Program-made: the position numbers and the translations under genes
Shown here: one piece after another, positions 38,104-48,292 of the stretch
How positions within the stretch are numbered: the first letter of the stretch is position 1
Layout: every line of letters begins with the position of its first letter
Notes under the pieces: model-generated
Told to the model about the DNA's origin: nothing
The model's database searches: none
What the model saw: only the letters and a program-made list of their open reading frames with translations
Source of the DNA: Theocolax elegans
Lineage: Eukaryota > Arthropoda > Insecta > Hymenoptera > Cerocephalidae
DNA length: 64,000 bases
Direction: 5' to 3'
Assembly: GCA_026168455.1 (NCBI GenBank)
Contig: CM047426.1
Span: 33,415,058-33,479,057, forward strand

Positions 38104-38817
38104 TCTACGGGAGCGCGTGTATTTTCCGGTCGGCGATGCGAGACCTATTTAACGGCCGCGAGTCCGGTAATGGGATTCGAACGCGGCTCTCGCGGGAGCC
38201 ATCCCCGCATGCGGTTATCTACTCTGGTCCTCCGTATTTTTTCCGGCAATGCTCTGTTTATGGTACCACGGCAAGAACCCGGGTGAATTTTGACGGGAAG
38301 CTGCTTGAGGTTAAACTAATGCCTACCCGCAAAACAGTATCTTCGGTATCGCTAAGTCCAAGTAGAACTTGTATTTTGGTCAGCGGTCCGGGAACGGTAC
38401 CCCGATTAATGTTTCCAGCGGTCCTTACTGGCGGTCGCGGACTAAATCTAGAGTCGCGCGGGTTTACGGAAAAACCGGAAAGAGGGTCGAAGAACAACGC
38501 AATTAGAGGTAGCCTTTCAATTACCGTCACTCGTTTCCTGTAGGCGATAATTCAGCGGTCAGCGAAGGTTTAACGGCAAATTGGGTAATAATTACTGAGC
38601 TCGCGCGCTCGCAACCTCCCGCGTTATGTTACGTTAACTCGAATACAATTGTATTCCTTGCGCGAGTTCGATAATGGGAATGCAAGAGCCGAGGCCCATT
38701 ATCGAAATAGCAATTAGAATAAATCAAAAGCGCGCACCCGCGTAACCGCCTGAACGCGATATCCAACCTACGATTCCCTAAAGAATTATCGCTTTGATTT
38801 AGAAGCAGCTCGACAAT
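37395..38817. repeat. Tandem segmental duplication, copy A
   Basis: About 1.42 kb that is repeated immediately downstream. By eye the only differences from copy B are one A missing in a run near 37700 and a GA microsatellite two bases shorter. The unit begins in AT-rich DNA, passes a (GA)n run (38063-38100) and ends in a CpG-containing GC-rich block. Near its end are the palindrome GAATACAATTGTATTC (38641) and an 11-bp stem TCGATAATGGG with a 16-nt loop (38668-38705). A 135-codon frame starting with ATG lies at 38136-38543 on the plus strand, but a long frame on the opposite strand overlaps it, so I do not call a gene. Confidence 0.9.
38063..38100. repeat. (GA)n microsatellite in copy A
   Basis: About 19 perfect GA units. 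The same run in copy B is two bases longer, one of the few differences between the copies. Confidence 0.95.
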
Positions 38818-39481
38818 CCCCTTAAATCATATCGTTTACTAAAAACTTAGAAACAACGAACTAGTATCAAAAAGCACTATTGTATCATGTTTATAATTAG
38901 TAGAACTGTATAAAAATAGTAATATGATAAATATATAGTTATTTCTATTTATAATACATACAATTTTTTTAATTTTTATTCCTTTATTATGGCTATTTGA
39001 ATACAAATGATTATGTATGAAGAATTCTATAAAGCCGTATTTTCTCATTAATATCAATCTATTTACATTTTCACCGACCATAATATCATAGAAACTATTT
39101 ATAAACCAATTATATCTCAACAAAAAATGCATGTATGCATACTCTTTTGAATGAATACTGTAAAACATTCCATCGGTAAAGCAATGCAAGTACGCTGAAC
39201 AAAAACTAAGCCTCACAAAGTCAACTTGATGAAGCACGGAATATCCTCTACACACGGTAAACATTTCACGGTTCGCGAAGTTACGAAAGAGCGGCGGGCC
39301 GATATCTAATTTGCCGGAGTTACGGGAACCGTAATGCGGAAGCCGTAATAGAACGCATCGATTCCCATCGCGCGGCAAATAAGAGCTTCCCAGGTTGTGG
39401 CTCGAAGTTCCCCATCTCTCTCGCTCTCTCCCTCTCTGTACACTCGAGGATTACAAGGGATCGTACGCCTAGTCAAGAGAG

Positions 39482-39527
<46 letters not shown>

Positions 39528-40244
39528 TCTACGGGAGCGCGTGTATTTTCCGGTCGGCGATGCGAGACCTATTTAACGGCCGCGAGTCCGGTAATGGGAT
39601 TCGAACGCGGCTCTCGCGGGAGCCATCCCCGCATGCGGTTATCTACTCTGGTCCTCCGTATTTTTTCCGGCAATGCTCTGTTTATGGTACCACGGCAAGA
39701 ACCCGGGTGAATTTTGACGGGAAGCTGCTTGAGGTTAAACTAATGCCTACCCGCAAAACAGTATCTTCGGTATCGCTAAGTCCAAGTAGAACTTGTATTT
39801 TGGTCAGCGGTCCGGGAACGGTACCCCGATTAATGTTTCCAGCGGTCCTTACTGGCGGTCGCGGACTAAATCTAGAGTCGCGCGGGTTTACGGAAAAACC
39901 GGAAAGAGGGTCGAAGAACAACGCAATTAGAGGTAGCCTTTCAATTACCGTCACTCGTTTCCTGTAGGCGATAATTCAGCGGTCAGCGAAGGTTTAACGG
40001 CAAATTGGGTAATAATTACTGAGCTCGCGCGCTCGCAACCTCCCGCGTTATGTTACGTTAACTCGAATACAATTGTATTCCTTGCGCGAGTTCGATAATG
40101 GGAATGCAAGAGCCGAGGCCCATTATCGAAATAGCAATTAGAATAAATCAAAAGCGCGCACCCGCGTAACCGCCTGAACGCGATATCCAACCTACGATTC
40201 CCTAAAGAATTATCGCTTTGATTTAGAAGCAGCTCGACAATCCC
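38818..40244. repeat. Tandem segmental duplication, copy B
   Basis: Repeats copy A in the same orientation with no spacer. The breakpoints share imperfect homology: AGCTACGACATCCCC at the left of copy A, and AGCTCGACAATCCC at both the A/B junction and the end of copy B. This fits duplication at short homology. The extra A near 39125 opens a 179-codon minus-strand frame (38839-39378) that is broken in copy A. It starts with TTG and resembles nothing I know, so it is not called. Its (GA)n run is at 39485-39524. Confidence 0.9.
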
Positions 40245-40332
40245 GTTACTTCACGATTTTTCATTAAAATTTCCTTTTACTTTCTCCAAAATTGTATTTC
40301 CTCGTTATATTTATATATTGATTTGCTGTACC

Positions 40333-40878
40333 ATTGCACGTTATTTACAAAAATATTATTCGTCGAATCTTTCTATAATAAGAACTGATCTATTTCTCTA
40401 AACTGCGAACATCGCACGATCATTAAGTGTATAAATAAATCTAACAATATTTACATATACTTCATACAAATATTTTCATTCATCAATAAAACTAAAACTA
40501 ACCATAGTCTGTTTAATTATTACTCTTCGTTGCATACATTATTAAACTTAAAAATTAGTGATCTAGATCTGAGAATGTATAGAATCTTGCATTATTGACA
40601 TTAACAATATGCGTTTGTTTAATGCTAAGATTGGCCTTGGAAAATATAATACTTAGCATACATAAAATGTCTTTTACGATTTATATCATGAAAATCCATA
40701 CGTCAAGTATTAAATTACTAACGTAAATTATATAGAAAACTTCATATAACTCGCGACAGTTCAATATTAAGTATAAATGAAAACATACAAATATGAATTC
40801 AATTCAACCAATAAAATTGTTAGAAACCCGTTGGTGTAAGATAGAGGAAAACAAAACTGTCCTAAGAAAATATAACTT
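40333..40878. repeat. Second direct duplication, copy 1
   Basis: About 545 bp of AT-rich DNA starting ATTGCACGTTATTTAC and ending AAAATATAACTT. A second copy, with a small number of substitutions, lies in the same orientation at 42711-43945, interrupted by a 690-bp insertion. This copy lacks that insertion and so serves as the empty site. No coding content was recognised. Confidence 0.85.
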
Positions 40879-41070
40879 CATTTTACCATCCCGCGTAGAA
40901 AAAATTTCATGTGAAATCATGGCAAATTTTTCTTGCAATATCTTGGCAAAATCGTGGCTAATGAGCAGAATCCATGATTTTGCAAGGATTTGGCCATAAA
41001 TATTATTCAAATTATAATAAAAAAAATAATTAAAATTGTTGCAAACGTATGCATTTAATTAACTATAATT

Positions 41071-41150
41071 AAAAAAAAAAAAAAGTAATCCTTCGGAGAT
41101 TCGAACTTGAACCTTTTATACCGGAGTCTTCGCTCTACCACCCGAGTAGA
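41071..41150 (-). ncRNA. tRNA-like relic in left terminal repeat
   Basis: On the minus strand a box-A-like GGTGGTAGAGCG is followed about 25 nt later by a box-B-like GGTTCAAGTTCGAATC, then CGAAGGATTAC and a run of 14 T (41084-41071), as in a polymerase III terminator. The T-loop core TTCGAAT is intact, but I could not pair the acceptor, anticodon or T stems. It is therefore a decayed or recombined tRNA fragment rather than a functional tRNA. Confidence 0.4.
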
Positions 41151-41375
41151 AATGATTTCCAGGCAAAAAGAAGGCCCCTGTTCAGGTACCTGACGAATAT
41201 TAAAAGGCCCTGAACAGGTGCCTGTAAAGGGCCTTTAAAAATGTAATGGGGTGGAGATCAGGGCCTGTTTTATGTAATACTATTTTGTGGGTATGTTCAG
41301 GTGATATTAAGGCACTTAATTAGTAGTAAAAACTAAATCTGAATGTATTTGTTATTTTACATTTGTTTTTAATTG

Positions 41376-41463
41376 TTAACCTTTAGAGGACGGGAATTTT
41401 CTGGTTCAAAAAAGCTTCTTTTTTCAATAAAATTAATGTCTAAAAACATCGGATCACTTTTAA
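41376..41463. mobile_element. Solo piggyBac-like end fragment
   Basis: TTAA followed by CCTTTAGAGGACGGG, the same terminus as the intact MITE that begins at its right edge, also at TTAA. It has no matching right end, so it looks like a truncated earlier copy or a target for the later one. Confidence 0.5.
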
Positions 41464-41616
41464 CCTTTAGAGGACGGGGATTTGGGTTTACTGTTTTCTC
41501 TCACTTTTCTATAGAAATCGAGTTTATGTAATGCCTCACATCTCTAAACTAACACATGTAAAGGGTCGATCATGGGCATGGCCCGTATAGGGGCCATCCC
41601 GTCCTCTAAAGGTTAA
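41460..41616. mobile_element. piggyBac-like MITE
   Basis: TTAA, then CCTTTAGAGGACGGG at the left; the exact inverse CCCGTCCTCTAAAGG, then TTAA at the right. The 4-bp TTAA target duplication and termini beginning CC-T-TT are the hallmark of piggyBac transposition. The whole copy is 157 bp including TTAA, with a non-coding interior. It sits inside the larger inverted-repeat element, so it inserted later. Confidence 0.8.
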
Positions 41617-41719
41617 TAAAACGTTATCTTACATGTGTAACAGCTTTGTAATCTTAAAAACCACAAAATATACTAATATAAAATTATAAATATAAGGTTA
41701 ATTAGGCGTGCGTACATGC

Positions 41720-41752
41720 ATGTGTGTGTGTGTGTGTGTGCGTGTGTGTGCG
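41720..41752. repeat. (GT)n microsatellite
   Basis: GT dinucleotides with CG interruptions, lying inside the 1.8-kb element. Confidence 0.9.
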
Positions 41753-42345
41753 TATAGGTTTTGTAAATAGAAGAAAATGCATTTTAATACATTAATATTT
41801 ATTAAACATAAATATTATAGATAATATAATTAAAATATATGGTTTAATATAATTTCCAAATAATTACAACAATCTTAATATAATATAATATTAATAACTT
41901 TGCACTTTTTTTATACAATACAAAATTAAATCTTTTCACATATTTAAAGCAATATAATACTGCATAAACTTTTATATTATTAATGTGTTTTTTTAAACTT
42001 TCACTATTTATATATTGTATTTTCCTTTTCAATCGATACCTTCGAACTCTTAGTAAATTAAGCTTCTGAGCATTATCAATTTTTTTATTCATTTTATATT
42101 TATAAAAAACTCTTGATAAAATTCTAACCTGAAAATTTATATACAATACTATATAATTTGTAGATACTATTACTAACCTCACATTCGAACTAACAAAATT
42201 GACTTTTACTATAACCTCACATCCGAACTAACAAAATTAGGCCCTGACTTAAATTCCATTACATTCGTATCCCGGCCCTTAACAGGCGGCCTTTTCAGGC
42301 CCTGTTTTCTAATTCAGGCGGCCTGGCTAGCATTTCTACTCGGGC

Positions 42346-42476
42346 AACTGAGCTATTTTATTGTTTATTTCAATATGTTAAATTCAGGTTAAATATAAAA
42401 AACAATAGCAGCACACTTCAATTCATTTTATAACCTGAATTTAACATATTGAAATAAACAATAAAATAGCTCAGTT
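42346..42476. repeat. Perfect 46-bp inverted repeat
   Basis: The left arm (42346-42391) starts AACTGAGCTATTTTATTG, and the right arm (42431-42476) is its exact inverse, with a 39-nt spacer. The arms end in CTGAGCTA/TAGCTCAG, which is the tRNA box-A-like sequence. The repeat has therefore split the tRNA-like relic in the right terminus. Perfect arms imply a recent local inversion or fold-back event. Confidence 0.85.
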
Positions 42477-42524
42477 ATAAAAGGTTCAAGTTCGAATCTC
42501 CGAAGGATTACTTTTTTTTTTTTT
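42467..42524 (+). ncRNA. tRNA-like relic in right terminal repeat
   Basis: TAGCTCAGTT (box A-like) runs almost directly into ATAAAAGGTTCAAGTTCGAA and CGAAGGATTAC followed by 13 T. The box-B-like part and terminator match the left-terminus relic, but the segment between boxes A and B is missing. It is the counterpart of the minus-strand relic at 41071-41150. Confidence 0.4.
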
Positions 42525-42710
42525 AAATTATAGTTAATTAATGCCATACGTTTGCAACAAATTTTAATTATTTTTTTTATTATAATTTGAATAATATTTA
42601 TGGCAAAATCCTTGCAAAATCATGGATTCTGCTCATTAGCCACGATTTTGCCAAGATATTGCAAGGAAAAATTTTGCCATGATTTTCACATGAATTTTTT
42701 TCTACGCGGG

Positions 42711-43945
42711 ATTGCACGTTATTTACAAAAATATTATTCGTCGAATCTTTCTTTAATAAGAACTGATCTATTTCTCTAAACTGCAAACATCGCACGATCA
42801 TTAAGTGTATACATAAATCTATCAATATATTCATATACTTCATACAAATATTTTCATTCATCAATAAACTAAAACTAACCATAGTCGGTTTAATTATTAC
42901 ACTTCGTTGCATACATTATTAAACTTAAAAATTAGTTTTTATCATAGTATGCGTAAAATTCGATTTTACGCCTCATTTTTAGTGCGTAAAACGACGTGTT
43001 AAAGCATAGTATGAAGATATATTAAACACTACGCACAGTATGCGTAAAATAATAAATTAATATATTTATTTTAATTTTTTATTACGAACGTACAAATTGA
43101 TAAATTAAATACAGAACAATCTCAAAATCATCTACAACTACTGACACCTACAATCACTTAATTGTCTATTGGGTATACACAGTAGAAATTCGTATACAAA
43201 TGAATTAATATGGTTCAGGCAGCCTTCTAGAGTACACGTATTTATACATATCAAAAATCATTTTTTTTAAATTGTATATATTTATTATAATTTTTTTCAT
43301 TACAAACGTAAAAGTTTATTTACGGGGGGGGCTCCGCCCCCCAACCCCCACCAGGGCCTGCGGCCCTGGACCCGCTGCCTCCCCATACCGTTTCCCCTTT
43401 CATTTCCACAATCTGCGGTACTCTCTCTTTTAAAGTGTAGATGAACTGTACAATTACGAATTTTCCGCATACTATGATAAAAAATATCGTATGCTACACG
43501 TGCGTACGATTTCCGCACTTGTAGCGATCTTGTAAGCACTCGTGTCCGGCTTCGCCGGCCACTCGTGCACTCGATCGCTACGCGTGCGTAAAATCGCATT
43601 TTACGCACTAGTTGCATAATATACTAGATCTAGATCTGAGAATGTATAGAATCTTGCATTATTGACATTAACAATATACGTTTGTTTAATGCTAAGATTG
43701 GCCTTGGAAAATATAATACTTAGCATACATAAAATGTCTTCTACGATTTATATCATGAGAATCCATACGTCAAGTATTAAATTACTAACGTAAATTATGT
43801 AGAAAACTTGATATAACTCGCGACAGTTCAATATTAAGTATAAATGAAAACATACAAATATGAATTCAATTCAACCAATAAGATTGTTAGAAACCCGTTG
43901 GTGTAAGATAGAGGAAAACAAAACTGTCCTAAGAAAATATAACTT
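42711..43945. repeat. Second direct duplication, copy 2 (interrupted)
   Basis: Matches 40333-40878 in the same orientation in two pieces, 42711-42935 and 43627-43945. The gap is the inserted hairpin-rich element. It starts exactly at the right end of the 1.8-kb element. After AAAATATAACTT it passes into unrelated sequence. Confidence 0.85.
42936..43626. mobile_element. Hairpin-rich inserted element, ~690 bp
   Basis: Absent from the uninterrupted copy of the duplication, so the boundaries are known to within a few bases. A TTTTTATCATAGTATGCG motif at the left (42936-42953) recurs inverted at 43467-43484 with one mismatch in about 26. The outermost ends share a looser repeat built on GCGTAAAAT. 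At least five hairpins with 3-nt loops are present: 42951-42971, 43326-43342, 43351-43369, 43546-43558 and 43586-43606. The interior includes a G8 run at 43324. There is no protein of recognisable type; the frame at 43300-43617 crosses the hairpins. Superfamily unknown. Confidence 0.7.
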
Positions 43946-44044
43946 AGGGCGATAGGTTTATGTATCGCAGGATAAGGAAGGACAAAGAGGGAGAGGAAGA
44001 GGAGTAAGTATTCCGACTATAGTCCAAGGGGTACGAATGGCCAG

Positions 44045-44083
<39 letters not shown>

Positions 44084-47000
44084 TTCTCCCAATCTTCTCG
44101 ATCCAATTACCCCAACCTTGGAGTCTATGGTGACTTCCGGCGACAATACTCTTGGCTCGGCTACGTCTCCTCTCTTGTCGAGGGGCCGGTTGACCCAGTG
44201 TTACGTTCTATTCGTGACAAGCGGTAGTAAAACAAGTCGTGCGGTATCCCGAGCCGGGCCCATCGACCAACAGCCTAAGGGCACCTATGAGCCAGAAAAG
44301 AAAAAGTCGAACCAAGGATCTACGATACGGGTGTTTCCGTACGCAACCTCCTGCTACTGCTCCTGACGATCTACGATCCCTTCTTCTGATGGTCCTTCCG
44401 CATGAACGTGCCTTTACTTATGACTCGTCCACACAATTCTAGTGGTGTGCTAGTGCTGAGCTTTTTCATTCTATATTACGCCCAGTTGCCCTACTCTTAT
44501 TGAATTTATTTCATTCGAACTTGAATGGCATACAAAAATTTATACATTTATTGACCTCAGTGTAGTAATCGAGGTAACAAGTAAATCAAGAGTGTTACAG
44601 GTGTTTTTCCTTTTAGTAATGCTTTCCTTATGAAACATTCGTATAAATGTCGAATAGATTAATGGAGACCCAGATAAATTGATTACCTCGAAAATCATTC
44701 TTTGGTGTATAATATTTAAAAAAATAAATAACCAATGACAGGTGTTACTTTAATATTGTCAACGAACACTTATAAGAATCAAAGTCTGTTCGCACGAATT
44801 GTTATAAACATAATGCGAACTTCATAAAGAAGAGATACGTTAAACTTTGTAAAGTTATTTTTACACGTAAATTTGGAAATAAACAAGATTCGTGTATGGC
44901 AAAGCGTACTCGCCGCGGGAAAATTGCTTTTTTGCGCCCTGGTGAGCCCGAGCGTAAAAAGTCAATGAGCTCGAGTGAATTCAGTGGGTGACCGCAAGAA
45001 TTCGGGCCGGTCGGTATGCGCGCTTTGGTAACGAAACGAAAAAGGATAGACACCGGGTAGAGAGATCCACGGCTTAGAACGGAAGCGCCGAAGCGGCAGC
45101 GCCCGGGCACTTGATCTTGGAGAAGAGAGGGAGCGCTCACGGTTGCGGGCAGCTTCAACTCCGGGGCGACCTTCGTTCGTGGTTTTGCCGGAAGCGCAAG
45201 GAGGCCTGAAGCTTGAGGAGCAAATACGCCGCTAAACCTAAGCGTCGTTTAATACACGTGGTCCAGAATTCGGTGACCCTACCTTCTCTTATGCATCGTT
45301 AATCGATCCGATAACTTTATCTTGGGTACGATTACGTTTACGCGGTCAAGCGATGTATAAGGATATAACCGAGTATAAGCGAGTAAACTCAAGTGTGGCC
45401 TGCGCAGTTAGTAAATTTTAGTTGCAGATATGCGTTACGATGTGACACCTGGAATTACAACTATTTTCAATGATAATTGTCCATTCGTATGTAGTACTGT
45501 TTTACAAATTAACGTAATTTAGTGCGAAATATTGTAAAATCATTAATAATCGCAGTTATTTGGTTTTAATTGTTTTTTTGTAGTATTATTTCAATAAATT
45601 TCAATTGCGCTAAGCTATTACCTTAGAGATCAATGTCTCGATGGTAAGGTCAAAAATAAAATTACGAGAGCCCGTCAAGGACATCCGGACAGGAAATTTC
45701 GCTTCGGTGAGCAGAATCGGTCAGAGAAAAAAATTACGCAATGAAAAAACAGAAGGCGAACGAAAGAATAGGGAGAGGAAGACTGGAAAAATACAAGGGA
45801 ATCGCGCGTCGTTTTCGCTCCTCGGTCGGAGTTTCTTTTCCTATATTATTCGCGGTGAATAACGAGGACACTCCGTCATTCTTTCCAATTTAAGTGTAAC
45901 GAGCCACACCGATACGGTTCTTCTTATTCTTTCTCGCGCCCCACTCCACCGGCCATCTCCCGCGTAATCCCGTACAATCCAGACATTTTTCACCATTACT
46001 CGAGCGGGGAAGGGGGTGGCTGAATGGTGGTCGGCGAAGCGGCTGCCACCCCAGTCACCGAACGCCGCGCGCCACGGCTATATGCCCAGCAAATAATTAA
46101 TTTCTCGCGTAGCTAACGAGCACCGTTCTTTTTTTCGCAAACGCCGCTTCTCCTCCCCGCGTACCCCCCTCCTCGTCTCACTTCCTTCTATGCTCCCTTC
46201 GAGTCTCTCTCGGTTGCTCCGCATCCCTCGGTGGTTCCGCAATAGTGGCTAACCTGGGCATTGCGCAATGACATCGACAAGAGATAAATGTGACGCTCAA
46301 GGAGACGACGAGAAAAACCACGTCAGAAAGATGCTGTAGAATGACATATGTCGAGTTTCAACGAGCTTTCGATGACAGGCTCTCACGACTCCTGCTATTT
46401 CATCGATCTAGTAATACTTTTTTCTCTAATTAGATCTTATGATAAACATTGATGGATTAATATACTTCTATTAACTGTCTTTAATAATGGAAAGCGTATT
46501 ACACCGTATAGAATATAAATACAAAATGAAAATGGTGAAAAATATTCATTATCTTGAAAGTCAGTAACTTTTAAATTAGAGTTGTTAAGAAGTAGTAAAT
46601 TTAATCAATAATCTAAAGCTACTGTAATTATATTAAAAAATATATTGAATATTGAATATCTACCATCATAATTCTGACTATTAGTGTTTCTAAAAGCTAT
46701 ATTGATCTTCTTGTCAGCACCCTGTAATTTTTGCTTTTTTCAAAGATTTAAGAAACATGCATGCAATTGATTGAGAATGCTGTAGCGTTTTAATTCTGTT
46801 TAACGTGGGTAAAATCTAGTAGTTTATTAATTATCTGGATTTATTTTTAGAAAACGAATAACAAAGTGAAAATTATTTAAAGGAAAAAGCTAAAAAAAGC
46901 ACTTGAATTTTATAAACTGTTAATATTTATATACGTTATAATATGTATCGAGTGTGTATGAGCGAGCCAGTACTTTTGTTGCATACGTAATCGTACTACG

Positions 47001-48219
47001 TTCAGGAGGAGACAAGCTCCAATTCCTAAATCGACCACGTGATACCGTGATACCGAAACATGAAAAAATAAAAAGAGGACTCTCCAATCCTCGCAATCGG
47101 ATAGGAAGTAAGATCTCTACGTGGTGATAAGCCACATCTGACTGGTGTCAATCGCTATAGATACACGTTTTTAGCTTGATTACTTTGAATTAATCAGCCA
47201 ATGAATTTAATCAACCAGTAGACTCACGTCTGTTATTACTTAAAATTATTACGGCATCAATTTAAAATAAGATTCGGAAAACCAGTTGTTTATACGAGAT
47301 ATCAACTACTGTCTATTAGATCCGACGCTAGTTTGTTAACTCGATTCAAAACTTTTCTGCATACAGAAGAAACAATCAAATGACTTTCAAGCACAGACTA
47401 GCAATAACATAAACACTTAAACAGTGAAGACTTAATATTGATACAGCAATTTTCCCGCCTACATGCCACATAAGCATAGAAAGAACAAAGTGACGAAAAA
47501 CATTTTACAACCGGGTATTGTATTTGGGCTAAATTTTGGGCTAAAGAGTACCCTTTAATTTCAAATTATTCGGAGTTGTGCAGCTAAATTTTGTTATTCT
47601 TGAATAATCTGAACTTTTACTATGCAACACTTTTTTAGTTAATTAATTATTCACATAAATGTGTAACTCAAATTATAATATAAATTATTTATAAATTAAA
47701 ACATAATTATTTCAGTCTTATTTACAGTCCATTAAAAATAGAATATTAATTATAGAAATTATACATAAGAAATCAATTCTAATTAATATTTTATTTTTTA
47801 TAGTTAATGAACTACTGTAAGACAATAATTTAATTATTTTAACATTTGTGCGTCGGTTTTTTTTTTAAGTGGCCAATAAACTATTCCGTCTACTCCAATA
47901 TATTTTAGGGAAAGACTTATTTGTGTTCTAGGTCGCATAAATCTGATTTTTAAGTCATTATATATTATTTTTTGAAGTATATCACACATTTACTAAGTGC
48001 CTATAATAATATTAATTAATAATTACTAATGATATATTTGTATTGACAAATTGTATTTTTGTAAGACTTAGTATTGTCTAAATACGCTTGAAAAGATATT
48101 GATTATAAAGTAATCGTATATATTTAAGAATATGATTATGTTAAAATGAATAAATCAAAGTGAGAGAAAGAGAGGAGAAAGTAAAGAGACTGATACTGTA
48201 TGACGATTCGAGTAGAGCT
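43946..48219. other. Non-coding stretch with a (CT)n run
   Basis: Includes (CT)n at 44047-44080. Bases 43950-44460 and 44880-45400 are GC-richer, 45450-45640 and 46380-46900 AT-rich, and 47560-48140 very AT-rich. The frames at 44037-44442 overlap in two phases and begin in the CT run. No gene is supported. Confidence 0.5.
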
Positions 48220-48225
48220 TCTCTC

Positions 48226-48288
<63 letters not shown>
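48220..48288. repeat. (CT)n microsatellite
   Basis: The longest dinucleotide tract in the window, about 30 units with one early interruption. It creates long serine-leucine or arginine-glutamate frames on both strands, which are not genes. Confidence 0.95.

Positions 48289-48292
<4 letters not shown>

Larger units (their letters stand above)
40888..42712. mobile_element. 1.8-kb element with ~230-bp terminal inverted repeats
   Basis: Both ends start ATCCCGCGTAGAAAAAA. The left arm (40888-41120) and right arm (42476-42712) match closely, with small indels. They include TTCCTTGCAATATCTTGGCA-like blocks and a poly-A/poly-T tract. Each arm contains a tRNA-like relic. The interior is AT-rich and holds a piggyBac-like MITE, a (GT)n run and a 46-bp perfect inverted repeat. 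The flanks suggest a 2-bp AT target duplication at the start of the second copy of the 545-bp duplication. One minus-strand frame (41844-42182) is lysine/arginine-rich but starts with GTG and is not recognised. The element is probably non-autonomous; superfamily unknown. Confidence 0.75.

Noticed and set aside
38165..38185. GGGATTCGAAC resembling a tRNA T-arm on the minus strand
   Set aside because: No box A, anticodon arm or acceptor stem lies at the right distance.
38136..38543. 135-codon ATG frame, present in both copies of the tandem duplication
   Set aside because: A long frame on the opposite strand overlaps it (38258-38530), the upstream part is a GA repeat, and the copies are too alike to show selection. 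No family is recognised.
38839..39378. 179-codon minus-strand frame in duplication copy B
   Set aside because: It starts with TTG, is broken by a 1-base indel in copy A, runs through AT-rich DNA in its second half and resembles no protein I know.
37395..40244. Possible LTR pair
   Set aside because: The copies abut with no internal region, lack TG...CA ends and have no primer-binding site, so this is a plain tandem duplication.
41844..42182. 112-codon basic frame inside the 1.8-kb element
   Set aside because: GTG start, Lys/Ile/Tyr bias expected from AT-rich DNA, and no zinc finger or transposase motif. Kept only as a note in the element entry.
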